64,000 bases of DNA from assembly GCA_000507305.1 (NCBI GenBank), contig DF239732.1:62001-126000 (forward strand), given 5' to 3'. How positions within the stretch are numbered: the stretch's first letter is position 1; the number at the start of each line of letters is the position of its first letter. Both the position numbers and the translations under genes were made by a program. This stretch comes from Breviolum minutum Mf 1.05b.01. Taxonomy: Eukaryota; Sar; Dinophyceae; Suessiales; Symbiodiniaceae. Under the pieces are notes generated by a model, which had not been told where the DNA came from, did not search any database, and saw nothing but the letters and a program-made list of their open reading frames with translations. Of this stretch, positions 48,366 through 57,846 are shown one piece after another.

Positions 48366-48586
48366 GCATCCTCAAATATTTTTTGTCAAATATGTAGATA
48401 CTCAAAAAACTGGTGATTTGGAACAAGGTAAGGCCATTAAACTCAGAGATGAGCATTCATGAGCAGCCATGGATAATCATTTTCCCTACCTTTCATTCGG
48501 AGCGAAGGAGCAACAAGGTCAAGGTGGGTTCGCACCAATCATATCATCCCAAAGTGGTTTTTAGGGCCCAATCCAACTACAGTAAT

Positions 48587-48671
48587 TGAAAAGTAGATGG
48601 CACAGTACCTACATATTGGTTTATAGGGACCCTTTACTAACTTACCTTTTGGTATCTGTGCCATCTATTTT
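48587..48671 (+). repeat. family G introner copy G2
   Basis: Ends tgaaaagtagatggcacagt and tctgtgccatctattttg. Same size as G1. Confidence 0.85.
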
Positions 48672-48708
48672 GACCTTAAGGTAGAAGAAGATCTTTGATT
48701 CAAATCAA

Positions 48709-48875
48709 GTGAGTGACCCCCATCAGTTGCACCGGTGGACAGGTCTCTTGGGCCATTGTTACCACCAATGCCATGGATCTTCCGTTAGATGCTGCGCAAC
48801 CTGCTGTCTTGAATCCAGCTTCAACTTCAGGCAGATGAAATTTTTGTTGACAAAATTTGGAGATGCAAGTTGGGT
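48709..48875 (+). CDS. weak candidate exon between introners G2 and B8
   Basis: An open frame encoding LHRWTGLLGHCYHQCHGSSV then RCCATCCLESSFNFRQMKFL. Cysteine-rich, no domain recognised. It runs into the next introner. Confidence 0.25.
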
Positions 48876-49025
48876 ACTTGGATGTCCCGGCCAGGTTTGT
48901 TAGGATTATTGGTTAGGATCAATGGGTTGTAACCCTAATATATCCCATTTATAAGTAGGTTACATACAACTGTTGTAGCCCATTTACTAACCATTGATCC
49001 TAAGTTCCAACGGGACATCCAAGTA
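48875..49025 (+). repeat. family B introner copy B8
   Basis: Ends tacttggatgtcccggccag and ttccaacgggacatccaagta, inner pair ggttaggatcaatggg / cattgatcctaag. Confidence 0.9.
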
Positions 49026-49196
49026 GGAGTCATGTTTCAATGGAAATCTAACGGCCTTTTTAAGGGATAAAAAGAAACACCTGTTTGTCCGTTAATTAGG
49101 CATTATTAGGGCCTTATATTTCAATGGGTGGGTGGCATTGTGGCGGGGAGTACCGTTTAGATTCTCAATGAATGTTGATGGATGGCTTTTGACTTA

Positions 49197-49345
49197 TCCT
49201 CCCTAAAACTAACAGCTCACCCCTAAAAGATGGTGGGAAATTTCCCACATTGAAGTGGGAGATGCACCAATACTTGTGAGATAAGATATCTTTTTTTTGG
49301 GCCCGGGCCTATTTTGAGGAGCAAACGTGCTGTTAGTTGGAAGGA
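49197..49345 (+). repeat. family D introner copy, long
   Basis: Left tatcctccctaaaactaacag and right cgtgctgttagttggaagga, interior gatggtgggaaatttccc and agatatct palindromes. Confidence 0.65.
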
Positions 49346-49587
49346 AAAATTTTGGACCTTAGGGTGACAGGATTACCCCGGTGATTTCTCAACCTCGCCC
49401 GACTTTTTTTGGCCCCCAAACAGGTAGCGAACTTGGAAAGGAAAATGTGACCCCGGCTATTTGAGGGAAATCTAGCTTGGTGAAATATTATAATTTGGCC
49501 AGATCTATGTGATCCACGGGTAAACCTTGGTAAAACCTGTTCCTTGGAATCTGATTACATCCTAGATAATTACGGTGTTTTCCCATA

Positions 49588-50099
49588 GTGTTTTTTGTCA
49601 TTCTTTTGCAGGGAAGATGCTTTTGCTTGTTAGGGCTATCGCAAGTATCATGTTTTTTATTCCAAAAAACCTTTAAAAGAATCTTTAAACCGAAAAAAGA
49701 TATCTTTAGCCGAAGAATTTGGGTTATTTTTGTTGCCTTTATAGATGAAACTGGCTATTTTTTCCAAAGGATGTTGTCACAATTCCAGGTGCTTGGGGCG
49801 TATTTCAAGAAGGCGCGGAAACCTCCCAGGGAGGGAAAGGGAGAGTCAAGTTGCAACTTGATCGGGATGAAAAGACCCTGCTAAAAAACAACATGTTTCA
49901 AAATCATGGGATAACTTGTGAGGTGATTGATTTTCTCCAAAAAAACACATCCCCAATCATGAGGCAAACCCTTCCCAGAAGCTTACTATTCCCATACTTT
50001 CCGAAAAATTCTGGATTCGGAGTGTGGTATCCCTGGAATTTTCCCTTGAACTTGGGATGCAAGTTGCCCCCGGATTCCAGTGAGGGAAGTGAAGGGTAA
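49588..50099 (+). CDS. candidate coding block, two frames, product unknown
   Basis: Plus frame 49588-49884 (98 codons, ATG) is hydrophobic and aromatic, then basic (GAYFKKARKPPREGKGESSC). Frame 49851-50099 continues CEVIDFLQKNTSPIMRQTLP, PRSLLFPYFPKNSGFGVWYP and LGCKLPPDSSEGSEG to TAA. The switch near 49870 could be an indel or intron. Minus frames overlap the second part. No domain recognised. Confidence 0.3.
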
Positions 50100-50384
50100 C
50101 TTTGGGAAATGCCCGGATCCCATCCTGGTGACATTGGCATCCTAAGCTTACCTGCCTCAAAGGTTGTGCTGCACCCCAAATGCAGATATGAATTCAAGCA
50201 TTTGTCAAACCAATCATGTTCAAGATGTAGAAATTGTTGATAAATGTGATTCTACTGTTGTTGGCATCAACTAGATGGAACCGAAACAAATCACCGGAAA
50301 TGGTCCGAGGCATATGGTTGTAACTGCTTTGGGGTTGAGCCAAATCCGTCATGATTCAGTGTTTTATGTGCTTTTGGTATACCC

Positions 50385-50396
50385 TCAGATAGATTA
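50385..50396 (+). repeat. left 12-bp duplication at a D introner
   Basis: tcagatagatta, repeated exactly at 50490-50501. Confidence 0.85.
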
Positions 50397-50501
50397 CACT
50401 CCCAAAAACTAACATGGAACCCCAAAAATGGAGGCTCGGAAGATGATTTTCCTTGTCAAAGGGGTGATTTTCAGGTTCCATGTTAGTTTTCAGATAGATT
50501 A
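50397..50501 (+). repeat. family D introner copy with 12-bp direct flank
   Basis: Ends cactcccaaaaactaacatgga and ccatgttagttttcagatag, interior gctcggaagatgattttcct. Confidence 0.85.
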
Positions 50502-50607
50502 ACATGCTGAACTGTCAAACAATGCTCCGTTTTCAGTTTCAAAATCAAATTACAGTTCCAGCTACAATCCAATGAATTGTCACTCATTTTCCACCATCTA
50601 ATTCCAT

Positions 50608-50720
50608 GTGCAAAGATCAAACCTGAGAAATGCAAAAGCAACCGTAGATGGGTTGATGGATACATGCAGATTTCTTGTGAAATCATGTGACATCCTTTCA
50701 TCTGAGACTCCTATAGTAAG
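50608..50720 (+). CDS. candidate exon between D and J elements
   Basis: An open frame encoding NLRNAKATVDGLMDTCRFLV then KSCDILSSETPIVRV. It stays open into the J repeat. A minus frame overlaps. No domain recognised. Confidence 0.3.
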
Positions 50721-50724
50721 GGTT

Positions 50725-50868
50725 ATTTATATTTTGGGGTTGCCAAAACCCAAAATCCCTGGTTCACAAAGGGTGGATAATCTATTCAGTTCTATGAACC
50801 CGATTAAGTTATTAAACCTTCACCATCCACTGGTTGGTTTTCCAGTGTTTAGACAGGGCCCAAAGTGA
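50725..50868 (+). repeat. dispersed repeat J, copy 1
   Basis: Shares gttgccaaaaccc, ctggttcacaaagggtggata, ttaccttcaccatccac-like and gggcccaaag-like blocks with 59045-59175. Confidence 0.75.
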
Positions 50869-50901
50869 GAAAAAGGAAAAGACTTGACCTTGTTGTTGTC
50901 A

Positions 50902-51002
50902 TACACCCCCAAAAACTAAGGCATACACCATTTCAAAAGGAAAGGATCGTGTTACAATCATCATCTTTTAGGCTCCACATCTTAGTTTTTCTGGGGGAGT
51001 AA
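50902..51002 (-). repeat. family D introner copy, reverse orientation
   Basis: Ends tacacccccaaaaactaagg and ccacatcttagtttttctgggggagta, interior aaaggaaaggatcgtg. Confidence 0.8.
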
Positions 51003-51072
51003 GTTTCAAGATATTCTCCGGAAAATTCACAGTGAGTTTACAGTTTACCCCTGAAAAAAAAAAATGCTGGTT

Positions 51073-51219
51073 GCTTGGATGTCCTAGGTCCCAGGAAGTT
51101 AGGATCAATGGTAGCTACAAACCTACTATCCTACTTTGGGGTATTAATTGGGGAATTATAATTACCACTGATCCGATCACCTTTGATCCGATCATTTCCT
51201 TCCCAGGAGTTCCTCCAAG
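51073..51219 (+). repeat. family B introner copy B9, mixed end
   Basis: Left gcttggatgtcctaggtccc. Right ttcccaggagttcctccaag resembles a B/C hybrid terminus. Interior gttaggatcaatggtagcta. Confidence 0.7.
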
Positions 51220-51821
51220 TGGGTGTACCCACCAACCCGCAAGCCTGGAAAATTCCAAGCCTCAGGTAGTGATTTTACATAGCTGTAGGCTGGAAAATCC
51301 TCATCTTTCCTGATGAAATACCATCAAAATTGGGGGGGGGGGGGGATTTTCCATGGAACCCTAGAAAATGATGCTGAAATGTTTGAAGTTGGGTTGTCTT
51401 TTTGTTGCAACTATGCCATACCTAGATGATGCCCTAATCTTATTTCCTGTCTGAGTAGGTGTGTTTCGAAGTGGGAAATTTTGAAATTTCCAGCTTAGCT
51501 GCCAACTTTCAACCAGCCGTCGTTTGCCACAGATTAAATGTAAATGTCGTTTTTTTTTTTCCAGGGGGTCACTCATTTCCCATTTTGGGGGCAATCAAAG
51601 CATCCAAATGTATGGTAATTTGAGAAGTTCCCTTATAACAATGCATTGTTTAGGTTGGTAGTATAATGACCCCTGCATTTGCATCATTCAAGTTGCCGAA
51701 TGTTTTCTTAATTTAAATGATCACTTGGGCCTTTTTTTTTCATGATTTCGTTTTGGGATGGCGAAGTAGGATGGGGAAAGTGATGCTTAAGAAAAGGGGG
51801 AAGACAGCTCAAAAAAGGCTT
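51220..51821 (+). other. no gene recognised
   Basis: A G14 run at 51331-51344. A 77-codon minus frame at 51361-51594 shows no motif. Confidence 0.3.
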
Positions 51822-51925
51822 TACACCCGGAAATTTCACATAGCCCCTAAAGCTAGGCAATCCCAAAAGGAAACTCATCTTCCAACCATCCTGTTTCAGG
51901 GGCTATGTTCAACTTCGGGGGCGTA
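51822..51925 (-). repeat. family D introner copy, reverse orientation
   Basis: Ends tacacccggaaatttcacatagcccc (split) and ggggctatgttcaacttcgggggcgta, interior cccaaaaggaaactcatctt. Confidence 0.75.
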
Positions 51926-52135
51926 GTTTATTTCAGGAATTTGAAGCTTCATGAAATAGAATGAAGATTCACACCCTGGAGTTCTTATCACCCCAAGTTG
52001 CACATTACCCATGGGGAAAGATTTTCAGAATTTTCCGAGCCTGCAAAAAACTGAAACACCCTGCTTCCGCAGTTGATGTAGGGGTTGACAAACTGCCCAG
52101 CTTTTTTGGGGGGCGATGAGTTCTAACTGTGATTT

Positions 52136-52553
52136 TTGCCGTTTTGGCTCAATCTACGGCAACTAGAGAGCGTGTCAGCAATGACGTGTGTATTCCGAGC
52201 AGTGGATGTTACACCAGGCATGTGCAGGCCGGTGCGCACGAAAGAGCCTGTGCCAGCAAATGCATATTTGCAGGCCCTGCCGCTCACGCGTGTCTCGCGC
52301 AGTTCGATGCAGTCTCAGTGCACTCAGCCAGTGGAGCTGGGCTTGTGGATCAGCTACAGGCAAGACAAGGAGAAAGGTGGACTTTATTTCCCCAGGGGCC
52401 CCCTTTGCGAAAGGAGCTCGTCGAAAGTGTTACTATGATCCCGTCGCAGCGGGGGCAGCCCTTGTGGGTGGGCTATCGATCCTCAGCCAGATATGTTGGC
52501 GTCTGCTGGCAACGTGTGTTGCAAAGACTGCTGTCCATTCTGGTTGGATTTAA
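52136..52553 (+). CDS. candidate coding segments, GC-rich, product unknown
   Basis: Frame 52136-52438 encodes TCVFRAVDVTPGMCRPVRTK, EPVPANAYLQALPLTRVSRS and TQPVELGLWISYRQDKEKGG. A different frame, 52403-52553, continues RKCYYDPVAAGAALVGGLSI and LSQICWRLLATCVAKTAVHS, small and hydrophobic like a membrane segment. A third frame spans the whole stretch for 178 codons (52129-52665) but reads less like protein. GC content rises clearly at 52.1 kb. No domain recognised. Confidence 0.35.
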
Positions 52554-52674
52554 CTTTTTCCCGTCGCCGCAAATCATTGACATGATGTCAGTGCAACTCA
52601 TTTCTCTCCAAACCAGCCGGCAGCAAGATCCTGACTTGCAAACAAGTTCTAACCAAGGGCGGTAACTTTTCATC

Positions 52675-52956
52675 TTGCGACGGCCGGTCCCTGAGATGGT
52701 GCATCAAAGTAACTTCTGTGTGGCTGATCAGTCCATACCTTGTTGGGCTTGCTTTTTCTCGAAGTTTTTTGTGAGTCCAATGGAGGCTGCAGGTGATTGT
52801 AGCTTTGGGACGCCTGTCATCCAGTTGGCCCATTTACCTCGCTTCGAAGGCTTGCTTAAGCGATGGGTTTTGCTCGCCTTCTGTTTCAATTCATTGCCAA
52901 GGCGCCGCAGTGTAAGCTTAGAAGCATGTTGCACCATTGTACGTCCCCAGTCTTAG
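52675..52956 (+). CDS. candidate coding segment, product unknown
   Basis: 93 codons open to TAG. It encodes CVADQSIPCWACFFSKFFVS, PMEAAGDCSFGTPVIQLAHL and PRFEGLLKRWVLLAFCFNSL then RRRSVSLEACCTIVRPQS. The last 15 codons fall in the tandem duplication that follows. Cysteine and aromatic residues are frequent. Minus frames overlap. No domain recognised. Confidence 0.35.
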   Translation: MRRPVPEMVHQSNFCVADQSIPCWACFFSKFFVSPMEAAGDCSFGTPVIQLAHLPRFEGLLKRWVLLAFCFNSLPRRRSVSLEACCTIVRPQS

Positions 52957-53330
52957 TCCTTTTTGGGTTCAAAAATCTATATAGAGCTTTGCAATCTTTG
53001 CCTCCTTACTTGTTCCGCTTGTGTCACTGCTATCCTTGTTGCTGTGCTTGTTATTTTTGTATTTGTGGGCGTGGTTATTGCAGCTACGCGGCTCCTTCCT
53101 GACAGGTGTTGGGCCCTTCCCACGCCTTTGTCCAATTCGTTTGGTGGATTGTGGGAACCTTAGTGCTCAACAAGTCAGAATTGAAGATTTGTTAGGAATT
53201 CCGAGAGTTGTGCCAAGTTCATACTAACCCCACAGTATTCCAGGATATTGTATGAGTCAAACAGTGCTTTAAGACACTTGGTCTGCTCATAATTTTGCCC
53301 GAACAACCTTGAGGCCACCATGGCCTTGCA
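52898..53330 (+). repeat. tandem segmental duplication, unit 1
   Basis: Shares with unit 2 an ordered series: caaggcgccgcagtg, tttgcaatc/ctgtttg, gctacttcctgacaggtg-like, acccacgcc-like, ccgagagttg, gtatgagtcaaa, gtgctttaagac and cttgaggcca. Confidence 0.8.
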
Positions 53331-53521
53331 TGTGTCTCAACTGCAAAAATGCGGGCTGAATCGTTGTAATTACGCTGGGTTCTGCTTTGCCTTGTTGTTT
53401 CCTGGTGTTACGTCATTCTTGTTTTCTCACGCCGTTGGCTGAACTTGCCTGCAAGTGCTGCTCTCCTGCTTTTGCTTGTTTTTGTCGAGGTCACCACTAC
53501 GATTTTTGTCGGCGTTGCCAA

Positions 53522-54060
53522 CAAGGCGCCGCAGTGCAAGCGTGAATCGAATGCAGGTTGCACCGTTGTATATTCCTAGTTCCTTTTCTTTGCTGTGTCA
53601 AAAATCTAGAGATCTGGCTGTTTGTCTTGTTAATTGTTGCCGTTCTTGTCGTGGTACTTGTTAGTGTCACCGCTGCCCTTGTGGCTGTTGTTGTTATGGT
53701 TGTATTTGTCGGCATGGATTTTGCAGCTAAGCAGCTACTTTCTGACAGGTGTCGGGGACTACCCACGCCGCCCTATCAAATTTTGCAGCTAAGCAGCTAC
53801 TTTCTGACAGGTGTCGGGGACTACCCACGCCGCCCTATCAAAACTTGATTGGTGGTTTGTGGGGTCCTCAAGTCAGACTTCATGGTTTGTTGCACTTCCG
53901 AGAGTTGCGCCAAGCTGAAACTAAGTAACTAACTTTACAATATTCAAGGATATGGTATGAGTCAAAAAGTGCTTTAAGACATTTGATCTGTGCGCAGTTG
54001 TACCAAAAAAACTTGAGGCCATCAATTTCAAATTCGCTGGTCCTTTGGATGAGGCGCCGT
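53522..54060 (+). repeat. tandem segmental duplication, unit 2
   Basis: Offset about 640-705 bp from unit 1. Longer because of an internal 62-bp tandem duplication. Confidence 0.8.
53718..53841 (+). repeat. exact 62-bp tandem duplication
   Basis: Two identical units, 53718-53779 and 53780-53841, each running from attttgcagctaagc to gccgccctatcaa. Confidence 0.95.
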
Positions 54061-54205
54061 GTTCCAACATACATGCGGGCTAGGTATTGTTGCGCAGGTT
54101 GGCAGCTTTTGCGTTTTCGTTGTTGGTTTTTTTGACGCTTCCTTTTTGTTGTCGTTGTTGTGTTTTGTTGTCCGCCTTGCCGTTGTTTTTCCACTTCCTC
54201 TACGA

Positions 54206-54207
<2 letters not shown>

Positions 54208-54270
<63 letters not shown>

Positions 54271-54634
54271 TGTTGTTGTTGTTGTTGTTGGTTTGTTGTT
54301 GTTGTTGGTTTGTGGGTTTGTGGGTTTGTTGGTTTGTTGGTTTGTTTGTTTTGTTCTTTTGGTCTGTTTGTTTGTTGGTTTGTTTGTTTGTTTGTTTGTT
54401 GTTGTTGTTTGTTGTTGGTTGTTGTTTGTTGTTTGTTGGTTATTGTTGGTTATTGTTTTTTGTTGTTGTTGTTGTTGTTGCGTTTTGTTGTTTTGCTTGC
54501 TTGTTTTCTTGTTTGTTTGTTTGGTTTGGTTGTTTGTTTGATTGTTTGTTTGTTTGTTTGTTTTGTTTGTTTGTTTGTGTGTTTGTTTTTTTGGTTGAGT
54601 GTTGTTGTTTGTTGTTGTTTATTGTTGTTTTGCC
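54208..54634 (+). repeat. (TTG)n and (TTTG)n microsatellite
   Basis: A nearly pure TTG run at 54208-54300, then mixed TTG/TTTG/GGTTTG to about 54634. It creates long artefactual frames of poly-Val, poly-Cys or poly-Leu. It sits inside a third, partial copy of the segmental duplication (ttgggcctttcccacgcctt follows at 54640). Confidence 0.95.
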
Positions 54635-54639
54635 AGGCG

Positions 54640-54902
54640 TTGGGCCTTTCCCACGCCTTCTTGGACTGGCTGCAATCCGGGATCGAGGCGGGTCATATAG
54701 TGCTGTCCTTATCAGAAACACAAACAAACGGCTACTGTTAGTTTTTGCTGGAGGCCCCTGGCGCAAAGACGCCACGCCAGCCCCGGAGACGAATTCGCCG
54801 CGTGCGACGTGTTTGGGCCTTGCCCCCTTTTTGGTCTACTGTTTTTCAGCTTGCAAAACTTGTTGCCGTAGAACAGAAGCAGACTCAGACCTTATGAGGT
54901 GA
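54640..54902 (+). CDS. candidate exon, product unknown
   Basis: The part of a long plus frame that lies downstream of the microsatellite. It encodes LLGLAAIRDRGGSYSAVLIR, KRLLLVFAGGPWRKDATPAP and ETNSPRATCLGLAPFLVYCF then CRRTEADSDLMR and TGA. GC-rich. The next frame begins two bases later. No domain recognised. Confidence 0.35.
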
Positions 54903-55236
54903 AGCTCCCCACGTGGCTGCTTGCTCAATTCATGCTCAAACAGCGCGCCCGCCAGGCACGCATCGGGGATTCATTTTTCACGTTACTGTTACTTTTCTTC
55001 TTTGATGCAATCATGATGTGAGTGAGGACACTGCCGAAGAGCGTGCCTGGCGCAATGCGATCAGACGGGCCAAGGAGTGCATGGTCATGTCAAATTGTTT
55101 GTTGGCCCGTTCTTCACCATTCGCTGCAGCAGCCGGCGCCCCCCGCTCCGCAGACTCCTGCGGAGGCACTTGCGATTTTGTTGTATTTTCTTGTTTCTTT
55201 AAAAAATGTCTTGTGTATGTACAGGTCGGCTGCTGA
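54902..55236 (+). CDS. two overlapping candidate exons, product unknown
   Basis: 54902-55020 encodes KLPTWLLAQFMLKQRARQAR then GDSFFTLLLLFFFDAIMM. From about 55003 another frame encodes VSEDTAEERAWRNAIRRAKE, CMVMSNCLLARSSPFAAAAG and SADSCGGTCDFVVF. The second piece is convincing (charged helix then Ala/Ser-rich). They may be consecutive exons or one frame with an indel. No domain recognised. Confidence 0.4.
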
Positions 55237-55371
55237 AGCCAGGCTATGCTTAGAAAAGTAGTTTTTGTTATTTGGTTCCATGAGAAAGTAGCATGCTGCA
55301 AATCGGTTTCCATGTGTCCCAAGACCAAATTCGAACCCAGTTCATGACCCACGCGTGGCAGGTTTGACGCC

Positions 55372-55758
55372 TTGGTTTCAGTTGTGCGCAGGCAACTCGA
55401 TGAAACAACTGTCTTGGAGGAGGCTTGTACTTTTGCAAGCAGCCTCTTGGACTTCGAGTTGCTAGGCCTAAAGGCCCATGAGCATGACGCCCACTGTTGG
55501 GAAGGGCAGCAGCGCTACGCTGCAAAGTTCTTGCTGACAGATGCCCTCGGAAGGCTCCGGTTGACTTCTTGTCAGGCCGAAGGTGGCCTTTCTTGTCGTT
55601 GCTCAACGTGCTCCATGGTGGATCCCCTAAAAGGGCACGGGTGTAAGGAAGACGAAAGGTGCGATTTTTTTCATTCGTGTAGGAAAATTGAACTTGTTGG
55701 TTTTAACAGGCAATCATCGGGGCGCAAAAGGTACGTTTCCCTTTCTTCTTATTTTTGA
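55372..55758 (+). CDS. candidate exon with a possible CCCH-type zinc finger
   Basis: 128 codons open on plus without an early ATG. The N-terminal part is helical and Leu-rich (RRQLDETTVLEEACTFASSL, then GLKAHEHDAHCWEGQQRYAA). The C-terminal part carries CRCSTCSMVDPLKGHGCKED then ERCDFFHSCRK, giving C-x2-C-x10-C-x5-C-x3-H-x-C spacing. Dinoflagellates encode many proteins with a related C-x2-C...GC-x5-C-x2-C-H pattern. This match is approximate and one ligand position differs. It is probably the 3-prime part of a gene that includes the segments from 54.6 kb. The frame runs into the following minisatellite. Confidence 0.45.
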   Translation: MVSVVRRQLDETTVLEEACTFASSLLDFELLGLKAHEHDAHCWEGQQRYAAKFLLTDALGRLRLTSCQAEGGLSCRCSTCSMVDPLKGHGCKEDERCDFFHSCRKIELVGFNRQSSGRKRYVSLSSYF

Positions 55759-56095
55759 AATTGTTGAAAACTATTATGGGTTTCTTCTGGTCAGGTGAAT
55801 TTTGGACAGGTAGCGTAGCGGTCGCAGTGAAAAACACGAAAAAAAAAACAAAAAACCCTGCGAAGCCAGGCACGTGTCCCTTTCTGCTTATTTTTGAAAT
55901 TGTTGAAAACTATTTTGGGTTTCTTCTGGTCAAGTGAATTTTGGACAGGTAGCGGTCGCAGTGAAAACGCGAAAAAAAAAACAAAAAACCCTGCGAAGCC
56001 AGGTACGTTTCCCTTTTTTTTTGTGAAATTGTTGAAAACTACTTTGGGTTTATTCTGGTCAGGTGAGTTTTAGACAGGTAGCCGAAAAAAACAAA
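55731..56095 (+). repeat. three-unit minisatellite, about 135-bp period
   Basis: Units start at 55731, 55870 and 56003. Each has gtacgtttccc-like, gaaattgttgaaaactatt, gggtttcttctggtcaggtg, ttttggacaggtagc, a poly-A block and aaccctgcgaagccagg. The third unit decays. Confidence 0.9.
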
Positions 56096-56307
56096 ATAAG
56101 AAACATGGTACAAGGTGCGTATTTTGTGTCTATTTTAAAAATAGGAAAATATGTTTTCATGACATCTTTTCGGTGATAACAAACTTGAGGAAACCTGTAT
56201 CAAATCTTGCAAAAAGCAACAAATAACTTTTTTGTTTGTAAAGGGCAAGGGACAATTCCCGCGGTCATCGGGGTAAGTCTTTATTTTTCCGTTGTTTTCT
56301 TCGTCCC

Positions 56308-56727
56308 ATGTTCTTTCTACCACTTGCAATTTCTGTCACAGCTGCTTGTGAACTTCATGCATTTTCCTTCAAACTTCGGCCTTGCCTAGAGCGCTATAGC
56401 CGGTTGGAAACCTATTTCTTCAAAGGCACAAACCTGGCCAATCTGATGATGGTCCATTTTTTCGACCTCAAAAATTTCTTGGATGAAGTATATGAGGTAT
56501 GGATTTGGGAACGATGCAGAAAAACAGAAAAACCCCGCACGCAAGGTTCTGCCATGTTTTCTTCAGTGGCCTTTTCCTCCCTTTGGCCTACGGGGGTGAC
56601 TGGGTCCTTGGTGTTGCTCACCGTGCTGGTGCAGGTGGGCTTGGGGGAGACAGGGAGACATGGCGCCTCACAACCAAGAAGGAAGCGAAGAACATGGGGT
56701 GATGTTGTTGATGGACATGATTGGTAA
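56308..56727 (+). CDS. candidate coding segment, product unknown
   Basis: 139 codons from an ATG. It encodes TAACELHAFSFKLRPCLERY, SRLETYFFKGTNLANLMMVH and FFDLKNFLDEVYEV. After gaggtatgg (a possible GT donor at 56494) another frame, 56590-56702, encodes GVAHRAGAGGLGGDRETWRL then TTKKEAKNMG. The first 65 codons plus the second piece may be two exons. A 128-codon minus frame overlaps. No domain recognised. Confidence 0.4.
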   Translation: MFFLPLAISVTAACELHAFSFKLRPCLERYSRLETYFFKGTNLANLMMVHFFDLKNFLDEVYEVWIWERCRKTEKPRTQGSAMFSSVAFSSLWPTGVTGSLVLLTVLVQVGLGETGRHGASQPRRKRRTWGDVVDGHDW

Positions 56728-56848
56728 TGTGGGTATAGTTCGAACACCTTGATGCACGGGATTGTTTGGATATGTGGCATTTTTTCTGCATAAAACATTT
56801 ATTTATTCACTTCAGCAAGTGGTGTTTTCAAAGGTTTCTTAGAATATT

Positions 56849-57127
56849 CACCCCGAAATTTGGGAAAGATGCACCCATTTTCACCAGCAAATTGGTCACC
56901 CGCGTTCAAAACATCACCTGGCTGAATGTTTTCCCAGTGTCAGTTGCGCCACATGTGCCCAAAATATTCTACAGAATGGAATTGTCATCCTTCACAGAAA
57001 TGGCCAAAAAAGATGGGTTGGGTTTGGAGGTCTTTGTTGAAATATGATGAAATGCAAGAGGTCCACACAAAGCTTAAACCCACGTGCCTATGGATCAATA
57101 CGCAGATTTTTTATGAAAGGGTTATCT
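56849..57127 (+). CDS. candidate coding segments, product unknown
   Basis: One frame to 57047 encodes TPKFGKDAPIFTSKLVTRVQ, NVFPVSVAPHVPKIFYRMEL and SSFTEMAKKDGLGLEVFVE. A second frame, to 57129, encodes LLKYDEMQEVHTKLKPTCLW. Its start (attcaccccgaaatttggga) resembles the A-family interior, so part may be an old introner. No domain recognised. Confidence 0.35.
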
Positions 57128-57129
57128 AA

Positions 57130-57483
57130 AGACTTGTACCTGGAACCCTTAAATCGATACCCCAAAAGCTGATTAAAATTGATAGCTTTGCTTGTGTGAC
57201 CGTGTGACTGGTCGAATATTCCGTGTGACTTGTCAACCCAAACAAGGAGGAGGACAATTTTTGCGGGAGGCACGTCCTTGGACTTCAAAATAGCTGCCCA
57301 ATTGGACAAATATTTGTTTCAAAGTTTATTTGTTAAACAAAATAACCTGCCGTGTTGTCCGTAGCAACCTCCCAAGTTTTTGGGCGCCCATGATTTCCAC
57401 CGAATTTTTGAGTTGTGGCTGCCCCTTTTTTTCCCAAAAAAACGCGAAGGGTCATCTTCGACAAAAAAACACCACAAACTCTG
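57130..57483 (+). other. no gene recognised
   Basis: A plus frame at 57330-57539 encodes TCRVVRSNLPSFWAPMISTE before entering the L4 element, possibly an exon. Confidence 0.25.
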
Positions 57484-57603
57484 GGCCCTTACGATCCTTA
57501 TATTTTGGGCCCCTTATAAATGGCTTTACAAATTTGTAACTAGGGCTATAACCCCTATAAGTGAAGTTTTAACCCTATTTATAACTGTTTTTTGGGCCCA
57601 AAT
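57484..57603 (+). repeat. family L element L4
   Basis: Bounded by gggcccttacgatccttat and ttttttgggcccaaatt. Interior ggggccccttataaatggct, ggctataacccctataagtg and tatttataactg. Confidence 0.7.
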
Positions 57604-57616
57604 TTTGCAGGTCCCT

Positions 57617-57846
57617 GTGAGTTTCACGGCCACGGCACGTTTCATCAGCCCTGTGGGATTTAACTTGGAATCGACCTCGGTACAAGCGACGCTTGGATGA
57701 TGGAAAGGTCTGGGAAGGGCCGTTGCTGACAGTATCCCAGTTGGCCTGCCAGTCACCATCAGGATCTTTGTGGTTTTCGGTGGGAAATCTATACACCTTC
57801 ATTTGCCACTCGAATCCTGAGTGGGGGGTACTTGGAGGATCCTCCC
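57617..57846 (+). CDS. candidate exon between introners L4 and C5
   Basis: An open segment that fills the gap between two elements. It encodes RPRHVSSALWDLTWNRPRYK, RRLDDGKVWEGPLLTVSQLA and CQSPSGSLWFSVGNLYTFIC then HSNPE. Another frame here (QVPVSFTATARFISPVGF, then TGA, then KGLGRAVADSIPVGLPVT) is almost as good, which shows how uncertain frame choice is. The minus strand is also open. No domain recognised. Confidence 0.35.

Noticed and set aside
54087-54640. Long poly-Val, poly-Leu and poly-Cys open frames
   Set aside because: Artefact of the TTG microsatellite, which contains no stop in several frames.
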